64,000 bases of DNA from Hyphomicrobium_A sp963812795 (GTDB lineage: Bacteria > Pseudomonadota > Alphaproteobacteria > Rhizobiales > Hyphomicrobiaceae). The position numbers and the translations under genes are program-made. Where the stretch lies: positions 62,001 through 126,000 of the forward strand of contig CAWEWG010000008.1 in the NCBI GenBank assembly GCA_963812795.1, written 5' to 3'. Below, one piece after another: positions 1 through 8,707 of the stretch. Numbering within the stretch: the stretch's first letter is position 1; each line of letters starts with the position of its first letter. Below the pieces are notes generated by a model that did no database searches, was not told where the DNA came from, and saw only the letters and a list, made by a program, of their open reading frames with translations.

Positions 1-2
1 GC

Positions 3-773
3 TTCCACGCCTTCCTGTTCGATCAGCGCGGCGCCGGCCGCAGCCATCCCTATCTGTCGCTCGAGGCCAACACGACGCAGCATCTCATCGCCGACATCGA
101 GGCGATACGCGTGCACTTCGGCATCGAGAGATGGCTGGTCGTGGGCGGCTCGTGGGGATCGACGCTCGCCATCGCGTATGCCGAGGCGCATCCCGAGCGG
201 GTTACCGGGCTCGTCATGCGCGCCATCTTCCTCGGCACGCGCGCAGAGGTCGAATGGGCGTTCGTCGAGGGCCCGAAGTGGTTTCGCCCCGACCTCTATT
301 CGGATTTCGTCGGTTTCCTGCCAGAGGCCGAGCGCGCCGATCCGCTGGCGGCCTATCTGCGGCGGCTCGCCGATCCCGATCCCGCCGTGCAGGTGCCGGC
401 GGCGCAGACATGGGCGACGTACGAGCGCATTCTTTCGGAGCTGACGCCATCGCAAGCACGGCTGACAACTCCCATCGGACGTAGCGAGCGGCCACCGCCG
501 ACGGCCATCATCGAAGGCCACTACATTCGCAACGACTTCTTCCTGCGACCAGGGCAGTTGCTGCGCGAGGCGCACGGCCTGAAGGACATCCCCGGTGTCA
601 TTGTGCAAGGCCGCTACGATATGCTCTGCCCGCCGCAGGGCGCGCATGCGTTGGCCATGGCGTGGGGCAACTGCCGGCTCGATATCGTCGACAAGGCCGG
701 CCACGCCATTACCGAGCCGGGTGTCATGGACGCTCTGACCGCGGCCGTGTCCGAGTTGGGCGGCAACCGCTAG
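3..773 (+). CDS. pip: Proline iminopeptidase, C-terminal part (gene enters from left edge)
   Basis: An alpha/beta-hydrolase of the proline iminopeptidase (S33) family, which removes N-terminal proline from peptides in the cytoplasm. The reading frame is already open at base 3, so the 5' end lies outside the window. Visible motifs are the oxyanion-loop stretch FDQRGAGRS, the nucleophile elbow GGSWGS, the acid in GRYDMLCPP and the catalytic histidine in KAGHAITEPG, in the family order and spacing. The segment seen is about 256 residues, so only about 60-70 N-terminal residues should be missing. It ends 3 bases before the stop of a convergent small gene. Confidence 0.9.
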   Translation, partial: FHAFLFDQRGAGRSHPYLSLEANTTQHLIADIEAIRVHFGIERWLVVGGSWGSTLAIAYAEAHPERVTGLVMRAIFLGTRAEVEWAFVEGPKWFRPDLYSDFVGFLPEAERADPLAAYLRRLADPDPAVQVPAAQTWATYERILSELTPSQARLTTPIGRSERPPPTAIIEGHYIRNDFFLRPGQLLREAHGLKDIPGVIVQGRYDMLCPPQGAHALAMAWGNCRLDIVDKAGHAITEPGVMDALTAAVSELGGNR

Positions 774-776
774 GCT

Positions 777-995
777 TCAACTGCCGGCTAGCTTCCTGGC
801 GATGGCCTCGCGCCGCCGCTGGAATTCCTCCTCCATGGCGGCGACGTGGCGAAACACGTTGTCGAGCTCTTCCTTGCGCTCTTCGCTTTGCGCCTCCTCC
901 AGCCAGGTGGCGAACTCCTCGCGCAGCGTGAACAACACGTCGAGCGCGCCGGTGATCTCGTTCAGCTCGCGTTGCGCGTCGTTGCCGTCCGCCAT
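777..995 (-). CDS. Small conserved hypothetical protein, helical and charged
   Basis: A 72-residue protein, acidic and predicted almost wholly helical (EITGALDVLFTLREEFATWL, then alternating Glu/Arg runs). The ATG at 995 is preferred over a longer frame because AAGGAA stands about 9 bases upstream of it. There is no signal peptide, membrane segment or recognisable domain. It lies tail to tail with the iminopeptidase gene and head to head with the cytochrome gene, so its promoter must sit in the 77 bases before 1073. Function unknown. Confidence 0.6.
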   Translation of the reverse strand: MADGNDAQRELNEITGALDVLFTLREEFATWLEEAQSEERKEELDNVFRHVAAMEEEFQRRREAIARKLAGS

Positions 996-1072
996 GTCGA
1001 AGTGTTCCTTTGCCGGTGATGATCGCAGCACGCTACAGTGATGTCGGCAGACGCACAATTCTCGAGGCCCCC

Positions 1073-1894
1073 ATGCGCCAGGCACCACTTTCCGTCGTGA
1101 TTGCGCTGCTCGCGTGTTGCGCGGCGCGCGCGGGCGCCGACACTTTGACGGTGTCGTTCGGTGGCACGCCGAAGACCTATGCAGCCGCCGAACTGCTGGC
1201 GCGTCCCGATGCGGCGACGATCACCATTCCCGACGACGTCTCCTACAAGCGCGCGATGACTTATCGCGCGGTGCCGCTGCTGGCACTGCTCGGCGGCAAG
1301 CCGGATCCTGCCTTCGACACACTCGAAGCGCGTGCAGCGGACGGCTTCGTGTCGCAGATCCCCATGTCGCTGGTGGAGAAAGGCGCCAACGGCGGCAGTG
1401 TCGCTTGGGTTGCCGTCGAGGATACGGCGCAGCCCTGGCCCTCGCTGCCCGGCAAAGATGTGTCGGCCGGGCCGTTCTATATCGTCTGGGAGCACCCGGA
1501 ACGCTCGAAAGTCGGCACCGAGCTGTGGCCGTACCAGACCGTCGCCGTCGCGGGCGTCGAGTCCCCGGCGCACCGCTGGCCGCAGATGGCCGTTGACGCG
1601 GCGTTGCCAGCCGATGATCCCGCGCGGCTAGGGCAGCGCGTGTTCACCACGCAATGCATGCCGTGCCATCGCATGAAGGGCGCCGGCGCCGCCGACGTCG
1701 GGCCGGACCTCGGCCAGCCGATGAACCCAACGCAGTATCTCACACCGGATGGCCTGCGCGCGCTGATCCGCAATCCCAAGGCGGTGCGCACTTGGCCGCA
1801 GCAGCAGATGCCCGCGTTCGATGTCAAGGCGCTGTCCGACGCCGATCTCGACGCCGTTATCGCCTACCTCGGTCAAATGGCTGAGCAGCGCTGA
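1073..1894 (+). CDS. Exported c-type cytochrome with N-terminal molybdopterin-oxidoreductase-like region
   Basis: A 273-residue periplasmic protein. The N-terminus (MRQAPLSVVIALLACCAARA) is a signal peptide, which supports the ATG at 1073 over the upstream start. Residues of about 190-270 form a class I cytochrome c domain with one CMPCH heme motif and a likely Met ligand in QMPAFD. The middle 150 residues (FGGTPKTYAAAELLARPD, then TYRAVPLLALLGG) resemble the substrate-side fold of YedY/SUOX-type molybdopterin oxidoreductases, but I see no clear cofactor-binding cysteine. This suggests a redox subunit that keeps the fold without the cofactor. The partner is unknown. The heme assignment is firm; the N-terminal assignment is inference. 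Confidence 0.75.
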   Translation: MRQAPLSVVIALLACCAARAGADTLTVSFGGTPKTYAAAELLARPDAATITIPDDVSYKRAMTYRAVPLLALLGGKPDPAFDTLEARAADGFVSQIPMSLVEKGANGGSVAWVAVEDTAQPWPSLPGKDVSAGPFYIVWEHPERSKVGTELWPYQTVAVAGVESPAHRWPQMAVDAALPADDPARLGQRVFTTQCMPCHRMKGAGAADVGPDLGQPMNPTQYLTPDGLRALIRNPKAVRTWPQQQMPAFDVKALSDADLDAVIAYLGQMAEQR

Positions 1895-3136
1895 CTAGCA
1901 GGGAAGCATTTTCTTTTCGCGGGCGTAGCTGGCCATCGCGCCCCAAATGCCGGGGCCTCCCTCGACTGCGGCAGCTTTGTCTCCGACGCGAACCAGCGTG
2001 GGGCCCCCGTCGAGGGCATAGAAATCGTCGGTGAGCTTCTGCAGGCGCTCGTCCCACGGGCCCCATTCGCCGGAGAAGAATTTGTCGCGCCGTTTCTGCA
2101 TGTCGCGCAGGTAGTTGCCCGGGAGCATATCGAGCGCGCGCTTGTAGATGGCGGCTTGCCGCTCAAGGCCCAGCTCGCGAAACGCGTCGTACACCTCAGG
2201 CGCCACCGCGCCGGACGAATTGAAGAAGAACTGGTGCACGCCGCCGTTGGAGAACTCGGCATTGAAGATGTCCATCACCAGAAGCGTGCGATGCTCTGTC
2301 GGCAGGGATGCGAGGGCCTGCACCACTTCCGCGTCCGCCTTGTCCCAGAGATTGTTCCGGAGCACGAGCGCCTGATTGAGATAGCGCAGGCGGGCGACCT
2401 CGCCCAACTGTGCGCGCTTGGCTTCGATCTTCTGCCACAGCGTCGGAGTGCGCTCGACGTAGGCGACCATGGCCTTGGCGAGCGTGTCGCGCGGGCCGAA
2501 CGAGCGGGCCATCTCCAGCATCTTGACGTCGAAGTCGTTGAGCGGCGTGTCGAGCGACGAATAGGAGAAGCGCTTGGCGCGCGTGTCGTTGTCGACTGGA
2601 AAGTCCGGCCCGAACAGCTCAATGGCCTTCACGAACAGCTCGTGCTCCCGGTTCATGCCGGCCGCCGCGAGCGCATCGCGGATTGCCAACGCATGCTGGG
2701 CGGCGCTCATAAAAAAGAACGTGTGCAGGCCGTCACGGCCCAGCCCGTCGCGCAGCACGTCGACGAGCGCCAGCGTGCGCATATCTGCATCGAGCGGTGC
2801 TAGAGTGGCGGCGAACACATTCGGGGCGTCGAGGATGGCGCGGACCGAATAGCGCCCGACGGTCTCGCTGATCAGCTCGGCAAACGGCACGTGGCGGATG
2901 TCGATGTCCGGCCCCGAGAAAGTCTCCTGCGGGTTGGCGCGCACGCGGCAGCCGTTGTCGCTCACGTCCTTGGAGTAGGACGGGATGAGAACCTTGATGT
3001 CCTTGGGATCGTCGCTCTTCTTCTTTGAGGATACCGCTGGGTCTTCACCTTCGGTGCCTTCGCGAGCTGCTGAGACGCCGCTCACGGCCAGCAACATGCA
3101 GGCCGCGAGCATCCCGATCGCACGCACGGTCTCCAT
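1895..3136 (-). CDS. Exported DMP19 (DUF4375) family protein with two copies of the domain
   Basis: A 413-residue protein with an N-terminal signal peptide (GMLAACMLLAVSGVSAARE). The C-terminal part (about residues 275-390) has the DMP19/DUF4375 pattern: GGVHQFFFNSSGAVAPEVYD, then a helix ending in RALDMLPG. An earlier segment (about residues 120-200, RDGLHTFFFMSAAQHALAIR followed by VKAIELFGPDFP) follows the same plan, so the domain appears duplicated. DMP19 proteins elsewhere are mostly small cytoplasmic proteins of poorly known function; an exported double copy is unusual. The gene starts 18 bases after the stop of the membrane protein upstream, so the two are probably co-transcribed. Confidence 0.7.
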   Translation of the reverse strand: METVRAIGMLAACMLLAVSGVSAAREGTEGEDPAVSSKKKSDDPKDIKVLIPSYSKDVSDNGCRVRANPQETFSGPDIDIRHVPFAELISETVGRYSVRAILDAPNVFAATLAPLDADMRTLALVDVLRDGLGRDGLHTFFFMSAAQHALAIRDALAAAGMNREHELFVKAIELFGPDFPVDNDTRAKRFSYSSLDTPLNDFDVKMLEMARSFGPRDTLAKAMVAYVERTPTLWQKIEAKRAQLGEVARLRYLNQALVLRNNLWDKADAEVVQALASLPTEHRTLLVMDIFNAEFSNGGVHQFFFNSSGAVAPEVYDAFRELGLERQAAIYKRALDMLPGNYLRDMQKRRDKFFSGEWGPWDERLQKLTDDFYALDGGPTLVRVGDKAAAVEGGPGIWGAMASYAREKKMLPC

Positions 3137-3154
3137 CGATACGCTCGGTGCGCC

Positions 3155-3511
3155 TCAGTTGGGAAAGGTGACGAGGATCTGCATGTGGATCAGCTCGGGA
3201 TACATCGCCTTCAGCACATTGCCCCCGAGCCACAGCAGGACGCTGAGAATGATCAGCGCTGGGATGGCGGCGAACACGGCCTTGATGAAGAACATCATCA
3301 AATGGCCGAAGGGCACGTCGAAGCGGTTCACAACAGTGCCGGAGTAGGCTTCCGCCGCCATGGATCTGTCGCCGCGCGCGTCCGAAGCGCCGAAGTCGTG
3401 CGTCAGGGTAGCGGCGCGGGCCTTGGCCTCCTTTTCGCGAGCAGCCCGCTCGCGCGCCTCGCGCTCTCGCCGCAACGTTCTTGGAAGGTCGTCCGAACCC
3501 TCATCCGCCAT
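3155..3511 (-). CDS. Hypothetical single-pass membrane protein
   Basis: A 118-residue protein. The first half is a charged Arg/Glu/Ala-rich helix (REREARERAAREKEAKARAA), probably coiled and cytoplasmic. It is followed by one hydrophobic helix near residues 75-100 (FFIKAVFAAIPALIILSVLL). The ATG at 3511 is chosen because the extension to an upstream TTG at 3598 is not hydrophobic and has no convincing ribosome site. It precedes the DMP19 gene by 18 bases. Function unknown. Confidence 0.55.
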   Translation of the reverse strand: MADEGSDDLPRTLRREREARERAAREKEAKARAATLTHDFGASDARGDRSMAAEAYSGTVVNRFDVPFGHLMMFFIKAVFAAIPALIILSVLLWLGGNVLKAMYPELIHMQILVTFPN

Positions 3512-3686
3512 GAGTGGGAAATCGACACTGGCCACGCCCTTAGCCTCCGAAAAGCGCTGCGCCGATGCTCCGGGGAGAGCAAATGCAGCGCCGTGCAATT
3601 GTGAAGTTGTCGAGACGGCAAAACCGCCTACCGTCTAAGGGCTGATATTGCTATTTTGCGCCGGCAATTTGGCGGGAGGGGCGCAC

Positions 3687-4217
3687 TTGAGCGATTTACG
3701 GCGGCTTGTACGTACGATTCCGAATTATCCGAAGCCCGGCATCCTGTTCCGGGATGTCACCACCCTGATGGGCGACGCCAAGGGATTCAAGGCCGCTATC
3801 GAGGGCATGGCGGCTCCGTACCACGACGAGAAGATCGACGCCGTGGCCGGCATCGAGGCGCGCGGCTTCATCCTCGGCGGCGCCGTCGCCGACCGGCTGA
3901 ATTGTGGCTTCATTCCCATCCGCAAGAAGGGCAAGCTGCCGTGGAAGACCATCGGCCAGCAATATTCGCTCGAGTACGGCGTCGACATCATCGAGATGCA
4001 CGAGGATGCCGTCAGGCCGGGTGAGCGTATCCTCATCGTCGATGACCTGATTGCCACCGGCGGCACGGCGGAGGCGGCGGCCAAGCTCATCAGCCGCACG
4101 GGCGGCCTCGTCGCCGGTGCGGCGTTCCTCGTCGACCTACCGGATCTCGGCGGCCTTGACCTGTTGCGCAGTCACGGCATCCGCACCCACGCGCTGATGG
4201 CCTTCGAAGGCCATTGA
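3687..4217 (+). CDS. apt: Adenine phosphoribosyltransferase
   Basis: Converts adenine and PRPP to AMP. The 176-residue product has the usual length. It carries the N-terminal block RTIPNYPKPGILFRDVTTLM, the adenine-site region GIEARGFILG and the PRPP-binding loop ILIVDDLIATGGT. I place the start at TTG 3687, giving MSDLRRLVRT, because GGAGG (3675-3679) sits 7 bases upstream; an upstream TTG at 3648 adds residues the family lacks. It leads a cluster with mtnA and a class II aldolase. In that setting it would recycle the adenine released when methylthioadenosine is cleaved. Confidence 0.95.
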   Translation: MSDLRRLVRTIPNYPKPGILFRDVTTLMGDAKGFKAAIEGMAAPYHDEKIDAVAGIEARGFILGGAVADRLNCGFIPIRKKGKLPWKTIGQQYSLEYGVDIIEMHEDAVRPGERILIVDDLIATGGTAEAAAKLISRTGGLVAGAAFLVDLPDLGGLDLLRSHGIRTHALMAFEGH

Positions 4218-4227
4218 GCGGGTGGTG

Positions 4228-4461
4228 ATGGGCAATCCGCTTCCTTCCGACAAGCTGAAAGTGGCGTTGCAGCGGATCGCCGCCTGGCGGCTCGCTGCGG
4301 GGGAGCCCGTCGCCTGCCCGGTGTGCGAGGCGTCCGGCCTCGAGATTGTCGACAGGTCGACGCGGCCCTACGCAGAGTGGTACGCGCTCATCTGTCCGTC
4401 TTGCGGACTAAACCACACCATCCACATACCTATGGCGCCAACGATGCCCAGCGGTGACTAG
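4228..4461 (+). CDS. Small zinc-ribbon protein
   Basis: A 77-residue protein with two CxxC knuckles (ACPVCEASG and ICPSCGLNH) about 32 residues apart, a zinc-ribbon arrangement. It starts about 10 bases after the apt stop and ends 3 bases before the mtnA start, so it is part of the same transcript. GTG codons at 4222 and 4225 directly precede the ATG, so the exact start is uncertain. In many alphaproteobacteria mtnP occupies this place; this protein is far too small to be a phosphorylase. Function unknown. Confidence 0.65.
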   Translation: MGNPLPSDKLKVALQRIAAWRLAAGEPVACPVCEASGLEIVDRSTRPYAEWYALICPSCGLNHTIHIPMAPTMPSGD

Positions 4462-4464
4462 AAG

Positions 4465-5562
4465 ATGAAGATCAAAGGCAAGGCTTACCGGACGATCTGG
4501 CTGGCGCCGGACGGCTGGTCGGTGGAGATCATCGACCAGACGCGGCTGCCGCACGAGTTCATCGTCATTCCGCTGCAGTCGGCGGAGGATGCCGCGCGCG
4601 CCATCCTGACGATGCAGGTACGCGGCGCGCCGCTCATCGGCGCCACTGCCGCCTACGGGCTCGCCATGGCCATTCGCCAGGACGCCTCCGACGAGGCAAT
4701 CGACCGCGCCGTCGAGCTTCTGGCCAAGCAGCGGCCGACGGCCATCAACCTGCGCTGGGCGCTGGAGGAGATGCGTCGCGCCGTGCAGAATATCCCGCGC
4801 GATCAGCGCGTTGCCGCCGCCTACCAGCGTGCCGCAGAGATCTGCGACGAGGACGTCGAGACCTGCCGTCTGATCGGCGAGCACGGCAAGAAGCTGATCG
4901 AGGACATCGCCGCCAAGAAGGGGACGGGCGCCAAAGTCGAGGTGCTGACCCACTGCAACGCCGGCTGGCTCGCCTGCGTCGACTGGGGCACGGCGACCTC
5001 GCCAATCTACCAGGCGCACGACGCCGGCGTGCCGCTGCATGTGTGGGTGGACGAGACTCGCCCGCGCAACCAGGGAGCCGCGCTCACCGCCTACGAGCTC
5101 GGCGGCCATGGCGTGCCGCACACCATCGTCGTCGACAACGCCGGCGGGCACCTGATGCAGCACGGCAAGGTCGACATGATCATCGTCGGCACCGACCGCG
5201 TCGCCGCCAACGGCGATGTTGCCAACAAAATCGGCACCTATCTCAAGGCCTTGGCCGCCAAGGATAATGGCGTGCCGTTCTACGTTGCACTGCCGCACTC
5301 GACCATCGACTGGACGCTCGATGAAGGGCTCTCGATCCCCATCGAGGAACGCTCCGGCGACGAGGTCTTGAAGATGCCCGGACGCCTACCCGACGGCACG
5401 GTCGTCACCGTGGAAATCGCCGCCCCAGGCTCGCCGGCCGGCAATCCAGCCTTCGACGTGACGCCGGCGCGGCTCGTCACCGGCTTCATCACCGAGCGGG
5501 GCGTCTGCCCGGCAACGCGCGAGGGGCTGCTCTCGCTCTACCCTGAGCGGGCCGAGAAATAG
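4465..5562 (+). CDS. mtnA: S-methyl-5-thioribose-1-phosphate isomerase
   Basis: Isomerises 5-methylthioribose-1-phosphate to 5-methylthioribulose-1-phosphate in methylthioadenosine salvage. The 365 residues match the family length. The fingerprint QVRGAPLIGATAAYG, the catalytic cysteine C164 in LTHCNAGWLA and the catalytic aspartate D244 in VGTDRVAANGDVANKIGTY correspond to C160 and D240 of the Bacillus subtilis enzyme. It is co-directional with apt and the zinc-ribbon ORF (3-base gap) and is followed 100 bases later by a class II aldolase. No mtnBCDE genes are in the window. Confidence 0.95.
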   Translation: MKIKGKAYRTIWLAPDGWSVEIIDQTRLPHEFIVIPLQSAEDAARAILTMQVRGAPLIGATAAYGLAMAIRQDASDEAIDRAVELLAKQRPTAINLRWALEEMRRAVQNIPRDQRVAAAYQRAAEICDEDVETCRLIGEHGKKLIEDIAAKKGTGAKVEVLTHCNAGWLACVDWGTATSPIYQAHDAGVPLHVWVDETRPRNQGAALTAYELGGHGVPHTIVVDNAGGHLMQHGKVDMIIVGTDRVAANGDVANKIGTYLKALAAKDNGVPFYVALPHSTIDWTLDEGLSIPIEERSGDEVLKMPGRLPDGTVVTVEIAAPGSPAGNPAFDVTPARLVTGFITERGVCPATREGLLSLYPERAEK

Positions 5563-5662
5563 GTTGGGCACTGTAGCCGACGGGCGCCGATGCAACCTTT
5601 ATAATCCTGCAAAAGAAACTATGGCATTGTGAAAGGCTGGGCGCCGTAGTGAGTGCATCGCC

Positions 5663-6334
5663 GTGACCGTAAAAAGCCAAGTTCCGGAGAAGGACGCGCG
5701 CCGCGCGGTGATCGACGCCGCGCTGACCATGAGCCGCTCGGGGCTGTCGCCCGGCCGTTCAGGCAACGTGTCGTGCCGCTGGAAAGGCGGCATGCTGATC
5801 ACGCCGACCGGCATGGCCTATGAAGACATTCGCCCGCGCGACGTCGTCTTCATCACCTCCAAAGGTACGTTGCTCGACAAGAAATCGCGCAAGCCTTCGA
5901 GCGAGTGGCGCTTCCACCTCGCCGCCTATCGGGCCCGTCCCGACATGAAGGCCGTCGTGCACACGCACTCGATGCATGCGACCGTGCTCGCCTGCGCGAA
6001 CAAGCCCATCCCGGCGTTCCATTACATGGTGGCCGTGGCGGGCGGGAAGGACATTCCGCTGGTGTCGTACGACACGTTCGGCACGCAGGAGTTGGCCGAT
6101 CACGTCGCCCATGCACTGGCCGAGCGCAATGCCTGCCTGATGGCCAACCACGGGCAGATCGCCGTCGGCGCCAACCTCGGCGCCGCGCTCGAACTGGCGC
6201 ACGAGGTCGAGGTGCTGGCCGAGCAGTACTCCAAGGTGCTGGTGCTAGGCGGTGACCCGCACATCCTCTCCGACGAGGAGATGGCGCGCGTGCTCGAGCG
6301 GTTCAAAAGCTACGGCCAGCGCGCGCAGCGCTGA
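5663..6334 (+). CDS. Class II aldolase, probable 5-methylthioribulose-1-phosphate aldolase (Ald2-like)
   Basis: A 223-residue class II (zinc) aldolase/adducin-family protein. Visible features are the phosphate-site block SGNVSCRW, the catalytic glutamate in SSEWRFH, the metal histidines in VHTHSMHAT and the third in MANHGQIAVG. GTG at 5663 is the only reasonable start. Close relatives act on fuculose-1-phosphate, ribulose-1-phosphate or 5-methylthioribulose-1-phosphate. Its place behind mtnA favours the last: cleavage to DHAP and 2-methylthioacetaldehyde, as in the DHAP shunt of Rhodospirillum rubrum. It could instead be an MtnB-type dehydratase, which has the same fold, but no mtnC/mtnD follows. 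The substrate is inference. Confidence 0.75.
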   Translation: MTVKSQVPEKDARRAVIDAALTMSRSGLSPGRSGNVSCRWKGGMLITPTGMAYEDIRPRDVVFITSKGTLLDKKSRKPSSEWRFHLAAYRARPDMKAVVHTHSMHATVLACANKPIPAFHYMVAVAGGKDIPLVSYDTFGTQELADHVAHALAERNACLMANHGQIAVGANLGAALELAHEVEVLAEQYSKVLVLGGDPHILSDEEMARVLERFKSYGQRAQR

Positions 6335-6595
6335 TCAATCAAATTCCTTTAGCGTCGTTTTGCAGGTGCGCCGCCACTCGTTCTTGGTCATGTGCGTGCG
6401 CGGCTCCCAGATGGCCATGCAATCGGCCATGCGCTGCTCTGGGGTCGGGTCGAGGTTGACGCTGCCGGTCGTAACCGCCGGCGGATCCGGGGGAACGGCA
6501 GTATCGGCCGGCGGTGCGGGATCGGCGATCGCCGCGGCACTCACGGCGATGGCGCCGCCAATGGCAATGGTCAGGCTCTTGAGTGTGGTCGTCAT
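6335..6595 (-). CDS. Small exported hypothetical protein
   Basis: An 86-residue protein with a signal peptide (LTIAIGGAIAVSAAAIADP), a proline-rich linker and a short C-terminal block containing two cysteines (MADCMAIWEP and EWRRTCKTTL). The ATG at 6595 begins the signal peptide; upstream codons are not hydrophobic. The stop coincides with the end of the convergent aldolase gene. The two cysteines could form a disulfide in the periplasm. The family is not recognised. Confidence 0.6.
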   Translation of the reverse strand: MTTTLKSLTIAIGGAIAVSAAAIADPAPPADTAVPPDPPAVTTGSVNLDPTPEQRMADCMAIWEPRTHMTKNEWRRTCKTTLKEFD

Positions 6596-6651
6596 GCTTT
6601 GATCCGTGGCATTGTTGGGGGGGAGCACCGGATTGCCGATGCTCCCTGGCG

Positions 6652-6834
6652 CTAGCTAACGCGCGGGCCCTGCATATGGCGCAGGGCCGCTTCAATTCGC
6701 CGCCAAGTCTCCGCCTGCTTTGTGTCGCCTCGTTGCTCGAAGTGGCGCGCCTTTTGCGCGGCCTGCACCAAAGCCAGGTCGCCACGCGCTTCGCGCAGCT
6801 TGCGGGCGTGCTCCTGAATATCCATCACCTGCAT
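6652..6834 (-). CDS. Small conserved helical protein of Hyphomicrobiales
   Basis: A 60-residue, highly charged helical protein (HARKLREARGDLALVQAAQK, then GDTKQAETWRRIEAALRHM). Short proteins of this type, with an EAxGD..AxxEAAQKA...GDxxxAxTWRxIEAAL pattern, recur in Hyphomicrobiales genomes as hypotheticals. The ATG at 6834 is chosen because GGAGGA lies 6 bases before it; a second in-frame ATG at 6849 contains that ribosome site. Function unknown. Confidence 0.6.
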   Translation of the reverse strand: MQVMDIQEHARKLREARGDLALVQAAQKARHFEQRGDTKQAETWRRIEAALRHMQGPRVS

Positions 6835-6973
6835 GTCGGAATCCTCCATGTTGTTGGCGATGAGGGGGATATAGGCGCTGGCATGGGAGCCGCCAACCGC
6901 CGCTTGCGCTGAAGCTATCCACAGGGCCGCGAGCCTTGCCGCCGCTATTCGAAACGGAAGGGCGCGCCGGCTT

Positions 6974-7414
6974 CTATTGCGGCGGAGCCGAGGCAGCGCT
7001 GACGATCGTGAATGTGGCGTCGATCTCCTCGGGCGGCGAGACGGAGAACGCCGGCGGCGGCGAAAATGGCTTGGAGCGATCGAGGGCCGCCAGGAACACG
7101 GCGTCCAGTGGTTCATACCCGCAGCTTGCGTCGATGCCGCGCGACAATAACTGTCCGGACCGCGCGATCTTAATTTTGAACTTCACGCTGCGCACCTGCA
7201 GCATGTCGCCGGCCTGCTTTACCAAGCTGTCGACCTCGGCCATGTCGATCTGCGATCCGATGAGAGTCGATAGATAGGTGCGGTATTCGACGACCTCGGC
7301 CTGCTGCTCCGGGGTTAGCGGCGATGGGGCAAAGTTGAGGGGCGGCGGGGCGTCGTCCTGCGCCGCTGCCGGGCTCGCGGAAATCAGCAGGGCGGCAATC
7401 AAGCTCCATCGCAT
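6974..7414 (-). CDS. Exported protein with TonB C-terminal-like domain
   Basis: A 146-residue protein with a signal peptide (MRWSLIAALLISASPAAAQ). The C-terminal 80 residues (VKFKIKIARSGQLLSRGIDA, then LDAVFLAALDRSKPFSPPPA) follow the TonB C-terminal fold: two strands, a helix of the xxLDxAAxxAVxxAxPFPPPP type and a final strand. There is no N-terminal membrane anchor or long proline linker, so it is not a classical energy-transducing TonB. It is more likely a periplasmic TonB/TolA-like protein. The partner is unknown. Confidence 0.6.
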   Translation of the reverse strand: MRWSLIAALLISASPAAAQDDAPPPLNFAPSPLTPEQQAEVVEYRTYLSTLIGSQIDMAEVDSLVKQAGDMLQVRSVKFKIKIARSGQLLSRGIDASCGYEPLDAVFLAALDRSKPFSPPPAFSVSPPEEIDATFTIVSAASAPPQ

Positions 7415-7461
7415 AAAGCACCCGTTGCGGTCGTCTCTCAACTAGAAGACGATTCCGGGCG

Positions 7462-8559
<1,098 letters not shown>

Positions 8560-8707
8560 GATTGCGTCGCCCGGCGGTTGCTGGAAGCTCGGCGGGCGAG
8601 CCGGCAAGCCGGTCGTTCCCGTTGCGTGGCGCATGCCTAGGCGGTTAGGGCCCGCTTGTGAAGCCTTCCGTTGCCGCAGCGGGGCCGCCCGGGCGGCGCT
8701 CGCGGTC

